Below, piece by piece: positions 1 through 10,849 of a stretch of DNA of 64,000 nucleotides. Position 1 is the first letter of the stretch. Each line of letters begins with the position of its first letter. Source of the stretch: Corticium candelabrum (lineage: Eukaryota > Porifera > Homoscleromorpha > Homosclerophorida > Plakinidae); NCBI RefSeq assembly GCF_963422355.1, contig NC_085094.1:2310649-2374648 (forward strand). The letters run 5' to 3'. The notes beneath the pieces are model-generated. The model made no database searches. It was not told the DNA's origin and saw only the letters and a list, made by a program, of their open reading frames with translations. Made by a program: the position numbers and the translations under genes.

Positions 1-1125
1 ATGGCAGCGATTTCGCGAGAAGACCTAAAAGAAACGAAGCTGGTAAATGGACGAACCTTTGTAGGCCCTTTAGTTCTGGCAGACCAGCTGATCTGTTTGA
101 TGAACTGATCCAGACTGCTACCAACGCAGAATCAAAGAGACGCGCCATTACAGACGCGCAAGAGAGGTTTGTTGTAGCAATCGCATTGTCAATCTTCTTC
201 TTTTGGCTTTTGACAGATGACATATCTAATTCTTTCACTGGTCTGTAAGGTTTGTTCTGAATAAATTGGAATGGCGTCTCTCTTGTGTGCAAATTTTAGT
301 ATATACTTCAAAGAAAATATAAATACAGCAACATGTGTTCAAACTTCTCCAAGTCCAGCCATGCAGCTGCAATGCACAACACCTCCTGTCTTAATTTTCT
401 CAAATCAACCATGAAGTGAGGTGTTTATTGCATTCTTGAGAATGAGGAACTTGTAAAATTTCAGACTGCAGGGTGTCTTACAATATTCTACACTTAGAGG
501 GCTTACTCTACTATAGCACAATGCTATAGAACTCTCACATCAGATTGCAACATACATGATCGTATTCTCTTTCACAATCCTCTCAGCTAGAGCTGACGAT
601 TGTCTGACAGGTATATACTGTAGGTGAAATATACACTCTAACAAAAAAATCTTTACTATAAACTACCGCATAACTACTACTGAGGTTTCCACAACAATCC
701 TAACTCCCACAACATGCGCACGGACATCTTTCACTCCGCCAATTCTAGACTGGTTGTAAACTTCCAAAGATTTGCATTTGCGGACTCCAAACTGCTTGCC
801 TGTTATGAAGCTCGTCTGAAGGAGTAAATAGGAGACGATGTCTGAACTGTAGACAGGAGGAAACGTGGTGTTCTGTAGCAATGGTCTCTCCTACTGCAGT
901 GGATCAAACCTTCCAATCAGTTCCAGCTTGGCTAAATAGCGAGGTTTCGCATCAGATAGCAGATTGTCGGAGTACTTTGATAGTTTCCTGCTGTCAGGAA
1001 GTGTAGTAGAGGTGAGGGAGGTCAAAATTTGCCTAGACCGACACCCATGCAAGTATCACATGGACACCAAAATGGCCGACACTAACGTGCTTTAGAAAAA
1101 TGTGACGTCAATGAAAACGCTCTAT
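1..1125. other. Intergenic sequence, nothing recognised
   Basis: No open frame with a recognisable protein, RNA gene or clear repeat boundary was seen. The first bases begin with an ATG and a short open frame that stops after about 30 codons and resembles nothing I know; it could be the end of an exon cut by the window edge. Confidence 0.4.
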
Positions 1126-1826
1126 AGTATTTGGTGTTCAATTATCCGAATTGGGCGTTCAATTATCCGATTCAGGCGTTCAATTATCCGTTGTTTACGG
1201 CTGTTGTGCAATATCATGGTAAACTGAATAACTTACATAGTCTGCGGTTGGGCAGCTGCTCAAATATCATCATTCATCAGCTGTCTAGACGCAATAATTT
1301 GTAATTAATCTTGACTTTAGCGTCAATTTTTAGCGTGTGTTGTACTATAATTTCCTTTGCACTGATCTTGGTGTTCCACGTTTTCGTGGAGGTCTAACTA
1401 AGCTGTTGTGAGCGAACTAAATCTACATATCTAGGAAGCCTACAACAACGCCTTGATCCGTCAATCGTGGTGTAATCCGCATACTTTGTAAACCGTGCGT
1501 CCTGCTTGATACCATGCAACAGTCCATCATGCGTCGTAGCGGTTTTTTAGCTAATCAAGAGCTAGAATTTCACTACTTCGCCTTCTCACCTTTCTTGAAT
1601 CAATTATTTATTGTTCAGCTGAAACGTGAGTGAGCATCATAGAAAGACGTCATGAAAGAAATGTGCGCGGATTTGACTTTACGTATCAGACTGAAACAAT
1701 TATTTCTATAAATTTAGTACTTCTAATTAAGACAGAACATCGGATAATTGAATACCTGAGTCGGATAACTGAACGCCCAATTCGGATAACTGATTGCCTG
1801 AATCGGATAATTGAACGCAAAATACT
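1126..1826. mobile_element. MITE-type element, copy 1 (about 700 bp)
   Basis: The ends are inverted repeats built from several copies of a short motif, TTCAATTATCCGA on the left and TCGGATAATTGAA on the right, so each end is itself a small array. The outermost bases read AGTATT on the left and AATACT on the right. The interior has no coding potential. A second copy lies at 2479-3163. No certain target-site duplication was found, so the superfamily is left open. Confidence 0.7.
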
Positions 1827-2242
1827 TTAATCGGCTTCAATTTTTCGTTCACGCTTCAATTGTCTCACTCATTTACTAAGATAGTCGCGTAACAATGGTC
1901 GCGTAGTCACGTGATAATGGTTGCGTCACAATAATTTCTATCAAAGTAACGCGCGGAAACTCAAAAAACAGACTTCTCTCTTCTTTTAGCTTTTCCTTTC
2001 CATCCCGTTTGTCACGTATCAGTCTCCTTTGCTCTTTAGTCGCGTAAGGGAGCAAAATCGAGAGTCGTTTTACTCTTCTCTCCAAAAAATTACAATTGAG
2101 TCGACTCCTCGAAAAGGGTCCCTTGCTTCAATTTTAGCGCATATGTTACGGAGTCAAAATTGATTGCATTCATCTGGCATCGTCGTTTTGTCGATCCGCC
2201 TTTCCGTTTTGCCGTAAATCCATATGACAAGTGCTGACGTAC

Positions 2243-2332
2243 GCATATATATAAATATATAAATATATAAATATATAAATATATAAATATATAAATATAT
2301 AAATATATAAATATATAAATATATAAATATAC
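2243..2332. repeat. AT-rich minisatellite, 8-bp unit
   Basis: About eleven tandem copies of TATAAATA form a near-perfect array next to the GTGCTGACGTACGCA landmark of the duplicated block. Confidence 0.85.
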
Positions 2333-2478
2333 TAGTAAATGCTCGGTTAGCATTGTGTTTGGCGAGCGATGGTGTTCTGTCTGTACCAATTCGCGTAGCA
2401 ATGGTTGCGTTACTTAGCAATAGTTTTTGTCAAACAAACCCGGGAACTCAGGAAACAGACTTTCAGTTGCTCTTCTAA

Positions 2479-3163
2479 AGTATTTTGCGTTCAATCAACC
2501 GATTCAGGCGTTCAATTATCCGTTGCTTACGGCTGTTGTGCAACTAAATAACTTACATAGTCTGCGGTTGGGCAGCTGCTCAAATATCATCATTTATCAG
2601 CTGTCTAGTCGCAATAATTTTGTAATTAATCTTGACTTTAGTGTAAATATTTAGTAAGTGTTGTAGGATAATTTCTTTTGCACTAATCTTGGTGTCCCAC
2701 GTTTCCGCGGAGGTCTAACTAAGCTGTTGTGAGTGAACTAAATTACATATCTAGGAAGCCTACAACAACGCCTTGCTCCGTCAATCGTGGTGTAATCCGC
2801 ATACTTTGTAAACAGCGCGTCCTGCATGATACCATGCAACAGTCCATCATGCGTTGTAGCAGGTTCCTAGCTAATCAAGAGCTCGAATTTTACTGGTTCG
2901 TCTTCTCACCTTTCTTGAATCAATCATTTATTGTTCAGCTGAAACGTGAGTGAGCATCATAGAAAGACGTCATGAAAGAAATGTGCGCGGTTTTGACTTT
3001 ACGTATCAGACTGAAACAATTATTTTTATAAATTTAGTACTTCTAAGACAGAACATCAGATAATTGAATACCTGAGTCGGATAATTGAATGCCCGAATGG
3101 GATAACTGAACGCCCAATTCGGATAACTGATTGCCCGAATCGGATAATTGAACGCAAAATACT
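2479..3163. mobile_element. MITE-type element, copy 2 (about 685 bp)
   Basis: This is a close copy of the element at 1126-1826 in the same orientation. Its ends match better: the left end AGTATTTTGCGTTCAAT has its exact inverse, ATTGAACGCAAAATACT, at the right end. It carries the same subterminal array of ATTATCCGA-type motifs. Interior stretches match copy 1 nearly base for base, for example around 1440 versus 2760. Confidence 0.75.
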
Positions 3164-3586
3164 CTAGTTGTCTTCAATTTTTCGTTCACGCTACAATTGT
3201 TTCACTCGTTTATTAGCTGAGATAGGCGCGTAACAATGGTCGCGTAGTCACGTGATAATGGTTGCGTCACAATAATTTCTGTCAAAGTAACGCGCGGAAA
3301 CTCAAAAAACAGACTTTTCCCTTCTTTTAGCTTTTTTCTTTCCATTCCGTTTGTCACGCATCAGTCTCCTTTGCTCTTTAGTCACGTAAGGGAGCAAAAT
3401 CGAGAGTCGTTTCACTCTTATCGTCACGAAATTACAATTGAGTCGACCCCTCGAAAGGGGACACGTTATTCAATTTTTAGCGCATATGTTACGGAGTCAA
3501 AATTGCATTCATCTGGCATCGTCGTTTTGTCGATCCGTCTTTCCGTTTTGCCATAAATTCATATGACAAGTGCTGACGTACGCATA

Positions 3587-3777
3587 TATATAAATATATA
3601 AATATATAAATATATAAATAAAATATATCTCGAGCTCAATTGACATGACAAGAGAGAGGCTCGCTTCGCTCGCCAATAAATAAAATATATCTCGAGCTCA
3701 ATTGACATGACAAGAGAGAGGCTCGCTTCGCTCGCCAATAAATAGATAAATATATAAATATATAAATATATAAATAC
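3587..3777. repeat. TATAAATA array interrupted by a 62-bp tandem duplication
   Basis: The same 8-bp array as at 2243 is split by two copies of a 62-bp unit that start near 3619 and 3681. The unit contains CTCGAGCTCAATTGACATG and a GCGAGCGAAGCGAGC-type palindrome. The unit is absent from the first block and occurs inverted near 10860-10915. Confidence 0.8.
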
Positions 3778-3830
3778 TAGTAAATGCTCGGTTAGCATTG
3801 TGTTTGGCGAGCCATATACAAGTTGCGCCT

Positions 3831-4680
3831 TTAGTCTACAGTGGCGAATTCCCAGGAGGCAAATAGATATTTGAAAGCATTTTTATGCAGGGGCTTAGCT
3901 TGAACTATAGAAATGGGGGACTAAACTTGACGATGCTACGAAAAATGACCATTTTTATAAACATACCCACTTTTATTGGCTTCTAATTGACAGTAGAATA
4001 ACTGACAGATCTACTGCAAAATGGTTGAGGTAGATACTACATACATTTGCAACTTTGTCCTCACACGTATCTAAAGTCTACATTGTTCATGATCACGCCC
4101 ACAAATGATGTGAGGCTATAGCCCATGACAGTCTACGTCTATGTTTCCTGTTCCAAACATGCTAAAACATAGGACTCCGAGGCATCGATTGTCCAAAATA
4201 GGGAATCCCTTCCAGCAATAGATAAATCTATTCTGTACTGATAACTGTAGATGCTGGTAGCTTTTAATTAGGAGCAATAGACTGCCAGTAGGTACATTGT
4301 CTTAGCAAACATGTTCTTGCATGATCTGAAATTATATGATAGGAGATGTCTGTCCAGAAGTTTATACCCAGAAATTGTTTACTTGGACAACTTCATAAAA
4401 CAGTGTACTCTAGTAAACTTATTATAGTTAAAATATGTAATTTTTAAACAAACTAATTATCTGCAGTGTATTCTGTTTGGTCACTCATGCAATTTGTATG
4501 CAAAATCACAGTTCAAAGAGAAAAAATATGCAACACCTTATAATATCTGCGGTATATTTGGTCATCTATTCAGTACTACCCAGACTACAACACGCTACCG
4601 GTTTTGTCGTTTTGAAATTCGAAAAATAGCAGAGTCTGTGACATCATTTAATTAAACAAATATATAGACATAGCATTTCC
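3831..4680. other. Intergenic sequence upstream of the CARD-TIR gene
   Basis: This AT-rich DNA lacks recognisable coding sequence or repeats. The end of it (around 4676) holds a TTTCCGG ETS-type motif about 115 bases before the start codon of the next gene. Confidence 0.4.
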
Positions 4681-4714
4681 GGTTGCGCACAAGATCCTAG
4701 GTACGGGCCTCACC

Positions 4715-4732
4715 AATGATCACGTGATCATT
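4715..4732. promoter_or_regulatory. Perfect 18-bp palindrome with E-box core, candidate promoter site
   Basis: AATGATCACGTGATCATT is a perfect palindrome centred on CACGTG, the binding core for bHLH-ZIP factors such as USF, MITF/TFE and Myc. It lies about 60 bases upstream of the CARD-TIR start codon, so it falls within the probable core promoter or 5' leader. The regulatory role is inferred. Confidence 0.4.
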
Positions 4733-4792
4733 TTCGCTCGTTCAGGATTTGCTATCGACTCGCGTTTTTTCAGGTTTGTGACTCTCAAGAAA

Positions 4793-6342
4793 ATGGCTGA
4801 AGGAATAGATCCTTCTTGGGAAAAGCTATTGAAGCCCTTCAAGTTGCGAGTGGCGAAGCAGCTCTGTCCTCGTCGACATCACTTGGTCACCCTTCTTTCC
4901 AGCAAAGGTCTTCTTACTGAAGACGAAGAGGAGCAGTTCAACAAGTCTACTAAATCAGAAACTGACTTGGCGCTCGATGTTCTTGCTGTATTATGCAAAC
5001 AAATCTCTGGATCGTTTGACCGCTTTTGCGACGTACTCCTAGACACGAAAGACAAAGCTTTATGTGATGTGGAGAAGCTTCTTCGTCCACATTGTTTAGA
5101 AAGAACTAAAGGTAAGCAGTAACCTAGATCACCAGAGTTATTTAAACAATGAGCGCTTTCATACAGCAGGGATAGCTCTGGTTATATCCTTTGGGTAGAC
5201 TCTATGGTTTCATAGTGCTGAACGACTTGATTCTTCCGTTTCAATTAGCAGGACATTATTAAGATGGTATTTCTCTTGTCAAATAATGCTAAAGCTGAGT
5301 AGTATTCAGGCAGACGTACATCAAGTCAAAGTTTTGGGCAATAGAGTGTTAGTTGTTTGAGGAATATGTCCATGGTGGATGGCAGGTTGTGATCAAGCAG
5401 AATTCCGCATCAGTAGCCATATAGGTCTTAAAATAGAAAGGTGGACTCTGAATTAGATAAAGAAATGCATATTGACAATGTACTGACTAACTCTATTTTT
5501 GAAACATGGCAGGATTAAATACAAATTGACTCTTATTGATACATGTGCTTGCTTTAGTTACTTTTTGGACAGTTAGCAATGTGTAAATGTTGGACTATGA
5601 CTTCATGTGATTGTCCATATCTAGAGTCTGATATAGACGACAAGCTGTTTGCGTGAGTGCGTGCTTGCGTTTCCGTGTGTGTTTGTGTACAATATGCAGT
5701 GAATACTGTAAATATACAAGAATAGACAGCAATTCATGTACTTCTTTTATGTTAAATGTAGATAAATTTTTGTTTTAATAAGTTGCTTGCATTTTTTGTC
5801 TATTTTTGTTGTTTTTATCAACTTGCTTACCTGGTTCAAAGGGATAACGAAGAAGAGGTATACTGCATGCACTACCTCGTATGGCCATGGGGAGTGGTAT
5901 AGGGAACTTTCATCAATTCTTGTAGCTTTCAGCTTAGCTATCATGTCCGGTTTTGTTGCAGCAGTAGCTGCTTTGCTACCAAGGAAGCAATAAAAGAGTG
6001 TTTATTTTAAGAGTGTAAATTTTTATATTATATTACTATCTATTTTATTTTATTTATTATTTTATATTATATTACTATCTATTTTATTTTATTTATTATT
6101 TTTATATTATATTACTATCTATTATATTTATGTATTATTTTATATTATATTACTATCTATTTTATTTATTTATTATTTTTATATTATATTACTATCTATT
6201 TTATTTTATTTATTATTTTTGTATTTATTATTAGTTTACTATTAAAATCTTTAAAATTTTAATTGCTCTTTTGCTTGCACTTTAGATTCGAAAGTTTCTG
6301 ATGATGCACTTGAGTTTGTATTGTAAGTTAAGCTACTTCACA

Positions 6343-6416
<74 letters not shown>

Positions 6417-8490
6417 GCACGCACACACGCTCGTAGCTCTGAAGCGACGGTGTAAACAAGCTTCATTTACTAGTTTGTAACTATCTATCTATGTTTGTTT
6501 GTAAGCGTGTGTCACGCTCGGGGAGTTTGTCCAGCCAATCAGCAATCGTTTTGGGACGCAAACGTAGGTGACGTAACAATAGCATATCGGCGTGAATCAC
6601 TCTCAGGAATTTGTTAAGCCAATCAGCAGTCTTTTGAGACACCAACAATGGGTGACGTAACAAGATAATTCGACCGGCAACAAAACGGTCACCATGTTAC
6701 TACCCTTGAATACCGTCTTGGGATGTCATCGCGATATCGACACGGTGATGTTGGGAGTGAAACACGCCTACGACGATAGAAAGAAATTCATCCGCAAATT
6801 ACCTCCATAGTTCTGCCAATGTCGCCGACGGTAAATTTAAGATCATTTGGGCGTTTGGATGCCCAAGGTTCGACCAGCATTGCGCGTGCAAGCGGAATTG
6901 GAAGCTTTGCTCGTATCAGGTGCGCGACGTAGTCTCTACTTTGAACAGACGAGAGTCTATAGAAGTCAGTTCGGAGCCGCCGAATTGAGTCCTACATGGA
7001 GAGTCACAAGCGTTCCCAGCGAGCAACTTCCTCGACACGTTTTTGTAGCATTCGCAGCTCCCGAACGGGATGGGAAACAGGATAAGAACAATCAAGGCTA
7101 GTCTTTGACCATCGTAAACTGACAAGGTTTTGAGTGTACGAGTCGATCAAAAGCAGACAGCACCCGGAAAGAGACCGAGGCGGACTTCACCACCGCCACA
7201 AGAAATTGCTCCAGAGCGTACATATGCTATTCCAAGAAGCGCTCCATAACTTAAATTAAGATGGCTGTTGCTAAGAGACTATGATAAGTTAATGGACGAT
7301 GTGAGAAATGTAGTTTTGAAGGACTTTCAAGGTGAATCAGAGTTTGTAAAGTCAGCGCCCTTATTAATTGAAGAATGGAAGCAGTTGAAGAAGGAAGACG
7401 CAACTGTAAGGGCATTAGTTGATATCTGCTGCGGCGAATCAACGTGTGGTGATCCGCGGCACACATACACTCATATTTTGTAGTGGCTCGGATTGCGCTT
7501 TCTGTGGTAAGCGTATTGCCGCTTTGGTAGCTGGTAATTGCGTCGATCGACTCTGCAGTAAAATCGAATGTTGAACGGCATTTTAAGTGAATGTAAGTTT
7601 GTGTAATGACTGTAGGAGCAAATTCCAACTGACTGGGCCTAGTCTGCGCTAATAAAGCGTAAATACTTATACGTTCGTTTTACTGAAGAATCTCGACTGT
7701 TGGAAAGTTTGTTGTTTATCCCGTGTTTCATCATTGGCAATTGTCGGCTTTCGGAAAAGATGGGATGTTTGCATGGTCATTGAAAATATATTATTATTAT
7801 GTACAACTAAACCGGATGTAGACTCTAATTACTAAGTGGTTGCTGTGCTCTTTCTGAAGAATGGTTATGCCATATAGCTAAACTTGCCGGATCGGGTTAC
7901 TCGCTTGCGTATTGGCGCGTGTTCTGTAAACGCGCACGCGCATATTCAATACAGCATACATACATATATTGATACAAGTCATTTGACTTCACTCGAATAA
8001 GTTAATTCCTTATGTGTCATGCTCAATCAGATCAGTTTGGTAGTCCATAGTGGCTACTGTAAACACTCCCTCAAAAGTGCTTTTAACTGTCATGTAGATC
8101 TATGTTGACAGGAGACATGACATAGCCTTGTTGATCTATCTTGATCAACAACCCACTGGGGGTTTAATTGTTGCAGATTCTAAATGTCCTCAATTTAATC
8201 AATGTGTATGCTGCTTTTCTTATGGAATACCTCATGGATTGTGCCCAGAACTTCCAAAACCGTTGTAGTTTCCTGCAATGCCACTGGTGACTTTAAGTTA
8301 ACCTTTTTAATTTTATAGTCGCTATGTTTTTAGGTGATATATTAATTAATATTGTTGTTAGCGAATGGCTGTTATAGGTTTAATAGTTAAGTTATCGTTT
8401 CATGAAAGATTGCCTATTTAGAAACACAGGTCTTACAGTAGGTAGACATCAAATTTTGGTCATTACTACGAAAACGGTTACATTTTATTT

Positions 8491-8548
<58 letters not shown>

Positions 8549-9383
8549 TGGTGTGCACGCGCACATTCATGCTGGGTACTGTTCATAAACTTGTTGACTA
8601 TCAGGTGTATCTTCTGATCAGGCCGGATCATCTGGCGTCAATTCGACGGCAGTAGTGACAGATACCACAGACGGCAATAGTAAAGTAACGGTCTATACTT
8701 TGTGAATAGTGTGAATTGTTATTATTATACTTAAATATCCTTTTTTGTGATTTCTAGCCTCTTAGTCCCTTTCTAGCTTCTCAAGGCTGGAAGTACGATG
8801 TGTTTTTATGTCATGCAGGCCAAGACAAAGAAGGCTTTGCCCGTCCATTAAACAATAAGCTCGAGGAGTATGGAATTGTTTCGTTTTTGGATGCTGTTGC
8901 TTTGAAAGTGGGACGCGAGGCACAGAAAGAGATTGCTGCAGCCATAATACGGTCTCCTCTATTTGTCGTTATCCTCAGTCATGAGTTCAAGGGAAAACCC
9001 TATCCAGAAGCAGAAGTTAACGCAGCATTTGAATTCGGCTCACGTTACAAGAAAATCATACCAGTATTTTACAAGATTACAGCCGACGATTGCAACAGCT
9101 CTACCGTCACAATCCTAGACAAGTTGGCTCAAATTGTTGGCATTGAGAAGAAAACGGATGAAAATGATGATATTTTCGTGACTCGCGTTGCGAGCACAAT
9201 ACGAGAATGTGTTACAGCCCAGCTTGATAAGGGTAATTATTTCATAAGCTGACATGCAGCTGTCTGTTCTACAGTATATATGTTTTTAAAATGTATTTAG
9301 GTGAGATAGAAGAACTACCGGAAATTTCATCTGTTCGTGACGTCGTACAGGAAATCTTAAAAAAAGTTTTCGGAAGTACGTAG
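4793..9383 (+). CDS. CARD-TIR domain adaptor-like protein, 4 exons, 318 aa
   Basis: The proposed exons are 4793-5111, 8605-8684, 8758-9232 and 9301-9383. Each junction has GT and AG borders and the phases match (1, 0, 1), giving 957 nt with a single stop. Residues about 6-98 read as a CARD-type death fold, including LLSSKGLLTEDEEEQF. A 27-residue Ser/Thr-rich linker follows. Residues about 145-285 are a TIR domain: YDVFLCHAGQDKEGF (box 1), a conserved AAAIIRSPLFVVILS core and KKIIPVFYKI. Glu219, in YPEAEV, sits where NADase TIRs carry their catalytic Glu. There is no signal peptide or membrane segment, so it is likely cytosolic. MyD88 has the parallel order death domain-TIR; here CARD replaces the death domain. 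Signalling adaptor is the first guess and TIR NADase effector the alternative. The 3.5-kb first intron could hide an extra exon (see 6285). Confidence 0.75.
6003..6245. repeat. AT-rich minisatellite, unit about 45 bp, five copies
   Basis: A unit reading TATTATATTACTATCTATTT plus a run of TTTAT motifs repeats five times with small length differences. It lies inside intron 1 of the CARD-TIR gene. Confidence 0.85.
6340..6429. repeat. (CA)n microsatellite
   Basis: A nearly pure CA run grades into GCACGCACGCAC at its right end. It lies in intron 1 of the CARD-TIR gene. Confidence 0.95.
6508..6665. promoter_or_regulatory. Tandem pair of 84-bp units, each with CCAAT and CRE motifs
   Basis: Two diverged copies, starting near 6508 and 6592, each hold CCAATCAG (6535, 6619) followed 34 bases later by TGACGTAA (6569, 6653). 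CCAATCA is the NF-Y core and TGACGTAA an ATF/CREB-type site. Conserved spacing of two classical promoter motifs suggests a promoter or enhancer, perhaps of the virus-like fragment just downstream, or an alternative promoter inside the intron. No transcript start is visible. Confidence 0.4.
6700..7247 (+). pseudogene. Major-capsid-like fragment of a Polinton/adintovirus-type element
   Basis: The open frame 6847-7101 contains TWRVTSVPSEQLPRHVFVAF followed closely by KQDKNN. This pattern (strand, then PRxVxxxF, then a polar D-KNN turn) resembles double jelly-roll major capsid proteins of Polinton/Maverick elements and relatives. Upstream (6700-6830) and downstream (7100-7247) sequence is broken by stops and frame changes, so this is a remnant of an old insertion in intron 1 of the CARD-TIR gene. 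The call rests on pattern memory only. It could belong to the same invader as the polymerase segment at 16.5-20.6 kb. Confidence 0.35.
7248..7483 (+). CDS. Short open frame, function unknown
   Basis: An open frame of about 75 codons reads as ordinary soluble protein (RDYDKLMDDVRNVVLKDFQG, then IEEWKQLKKEDATVRALVDI) and ends in a stop. It has an amphipathic helical look and balanced charge, unlike the low-complexity frames nearby. It lies in intron 1 of the CARD-TIR gene on the same strand, directly after the capsid-like fragment. It may be a remnant of that element or an unplaced exon. I do not recognise it. Confidence 0.25.
8493..8561. repeat. (GT)n microsatellite
   Basis: A pure TG run ends in GCGTGCGTGCGTG. 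It lies in intron 1 of the CARD-TIR gene, about 50 bases before exon 2. Confidence 0.95.
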
Positions 9384-10844
9384 GATAAAGAAGATCTTCG
9401 ACGAACTTTACGGAAGGACGTAGGACAACAAACAGATTTTGTTTGGTATATGGGCAAACTGCATGTCTTTTCTTTTTTTTAAACTAGCACAAACAATATG
9501 ATACTAGGTTACATGGATGAATTTGATGTGCTGCTTGTTATAGCAACGTTTATTCGATTCAGAACATTTATAGCCCGCAGTTCACAGTACGACGCTAGCA
9601 CTGCGAGCGTCCTGGACGCTGACGATGAGCGAGCGTCAGCGTCACACTGTGAACGTCCGTCGCGCTAGGCGAGCGTCCACGACGCTGGAATAGAGAAACG
9701 TTCTAATTCCGAGCGTCCTAGCCGGATGTGACTCATTGTCGATGACATCGCGTGCTTATTTTCAACCAATCGAAAGTCAGTCAGAGCAACTGGGCGTTCC
9801 GGGATAGTCTATTCGTATGCATGGCATCGATTATGGATTCGTCGATAAAATTTTTCATTGAGCTTGTGCGTGCATGGGTTTCCATGCATTTGGCAAATTC
9901 AGTCAAAGGACTACAAGGACCTGTTCATCTTTTTACTAGGATTCTTTCGTTCGAATGGGACTGGAAAGAATCTTTCGTCCCAATGGGATTTTCATGTTTT
10001 TCGTCTTCGGTTGAGACGTTGAACTTTCTGAATGCAATACATACACATTTCGCTCTCTTTAACACAGTCTGCAAAGTCTAGTCGTTTTCAGAAACGACGT
10101 AGAACGCCTATGAACCCAAGACAAATTTGTCTTGGTAAAATTTTGATGTTAGGCGTTATCTACTAAACCTAAAAATTGTCTTCGTTGTTATGGAAACTAC
10201 CTAAAATGCTTTTGAGAGTCAGGAAAGCAAATCAAAGTTTGACGACCCTGTCAACCAGACCGCACTCGCGCCTTCTGACGACTCATTCGCTGTTTCATGT
10301 TCACGTCTTACGTCTGCCGATGCTGAAAATGCAATGGCACTACTTTTCACAATAGAAGCTACTCATTCAGTACTTTGAAACAGCTCTGGATCGGTCGGAA
10401 ATGTCGAAATCCCATACAGACGAATTCGTTGGAACGGGATTTTGCTATCTAGCGTGACCTTTTGCGCGCAAAACACGACAAAACGTTAGACACTAAACGT
10501 ATAAAATCACGAAATTGCTGTCACGATGGTCATTGAAAGTTGTGGACGTCAGGAAAAATCAAAGCGAGTTTTTCCTGTCCTTGTCGAACAGACCGTACTC
10601 GCGCCCTATGTCGACCATTCAGTATCAGGGAGACTGAGTGCTCAGCGGTATACTAAGTACGAAGAATAAAGACACACTTAACCTACATAGCTAAAGAATG
10701 AATGAAACAAGTATAAAAACACTTTGAGAAAATGATCGGTTTCTAGGGATGAGCGTGTACTTTTAATTAGTTAACTTATAGATTGTTTATTGCTCATTTC
10801 TTACGTCACAATCTTTTTACGCTTTCGTCACTTGCAGCAGTTGT
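9384..10844. other. Intergenic sequence with decayed repeat pieces
   Basis: No recognised gene. A GC-rich stretch at 9575-9720 has several GCGAGCGTC and GACGCT motifs in both orientations between GTTCACAGT and ACTGTGAAC, like the end of an old MITE. A diverged duplication links 10218-10290 and 10551-10620 (shared GTCAGGAAA and ACTCGCGCC). The 109-codon frame at 9752-10081 resembles no family I know and is probably chance. Confidence 0.4.
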
Positions 10845-10849
10845 GTGTA

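Larger units (their letters stand above)
1827..3830. repeat. Tandem duplication of MITE plus flank, unit about 1.34 kb
   Basis: The sequence following copy 1 (1827 to about 2370) reappears after copy 2 (3164 to about 3812) at an offset of about 1,340 bases. Shared landmarks are the TAGTCACGTGATAATGG stretch, a GTCGAC(C/T)CCTCGAAA motif, GTGCTGACGTACGCATATA and the closing GCTCGGTTAGCATTGTG. Element and flank were therefore duplicated as one block, or they form one larger element. Part of the flank recurs in inverted orientation at 10850-11700. Confidence 0.75.

Noticed and set aside
2090..2420. Minus-strand frames rich in Tyr-Ile-Leu
   Set aside because: Translation of the TATAAATA array; period and composition explain them fully.
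6285..6325. Possible extra exon in the CARD-TIR intron (DSKVSDDALEFV)
   Set aside because: It follows an acceptor and has a GTAAGT donor, but it ends in phase 2 while the next coding exon needs phase 1. Direct joining of 5111 to 8605 works without it.
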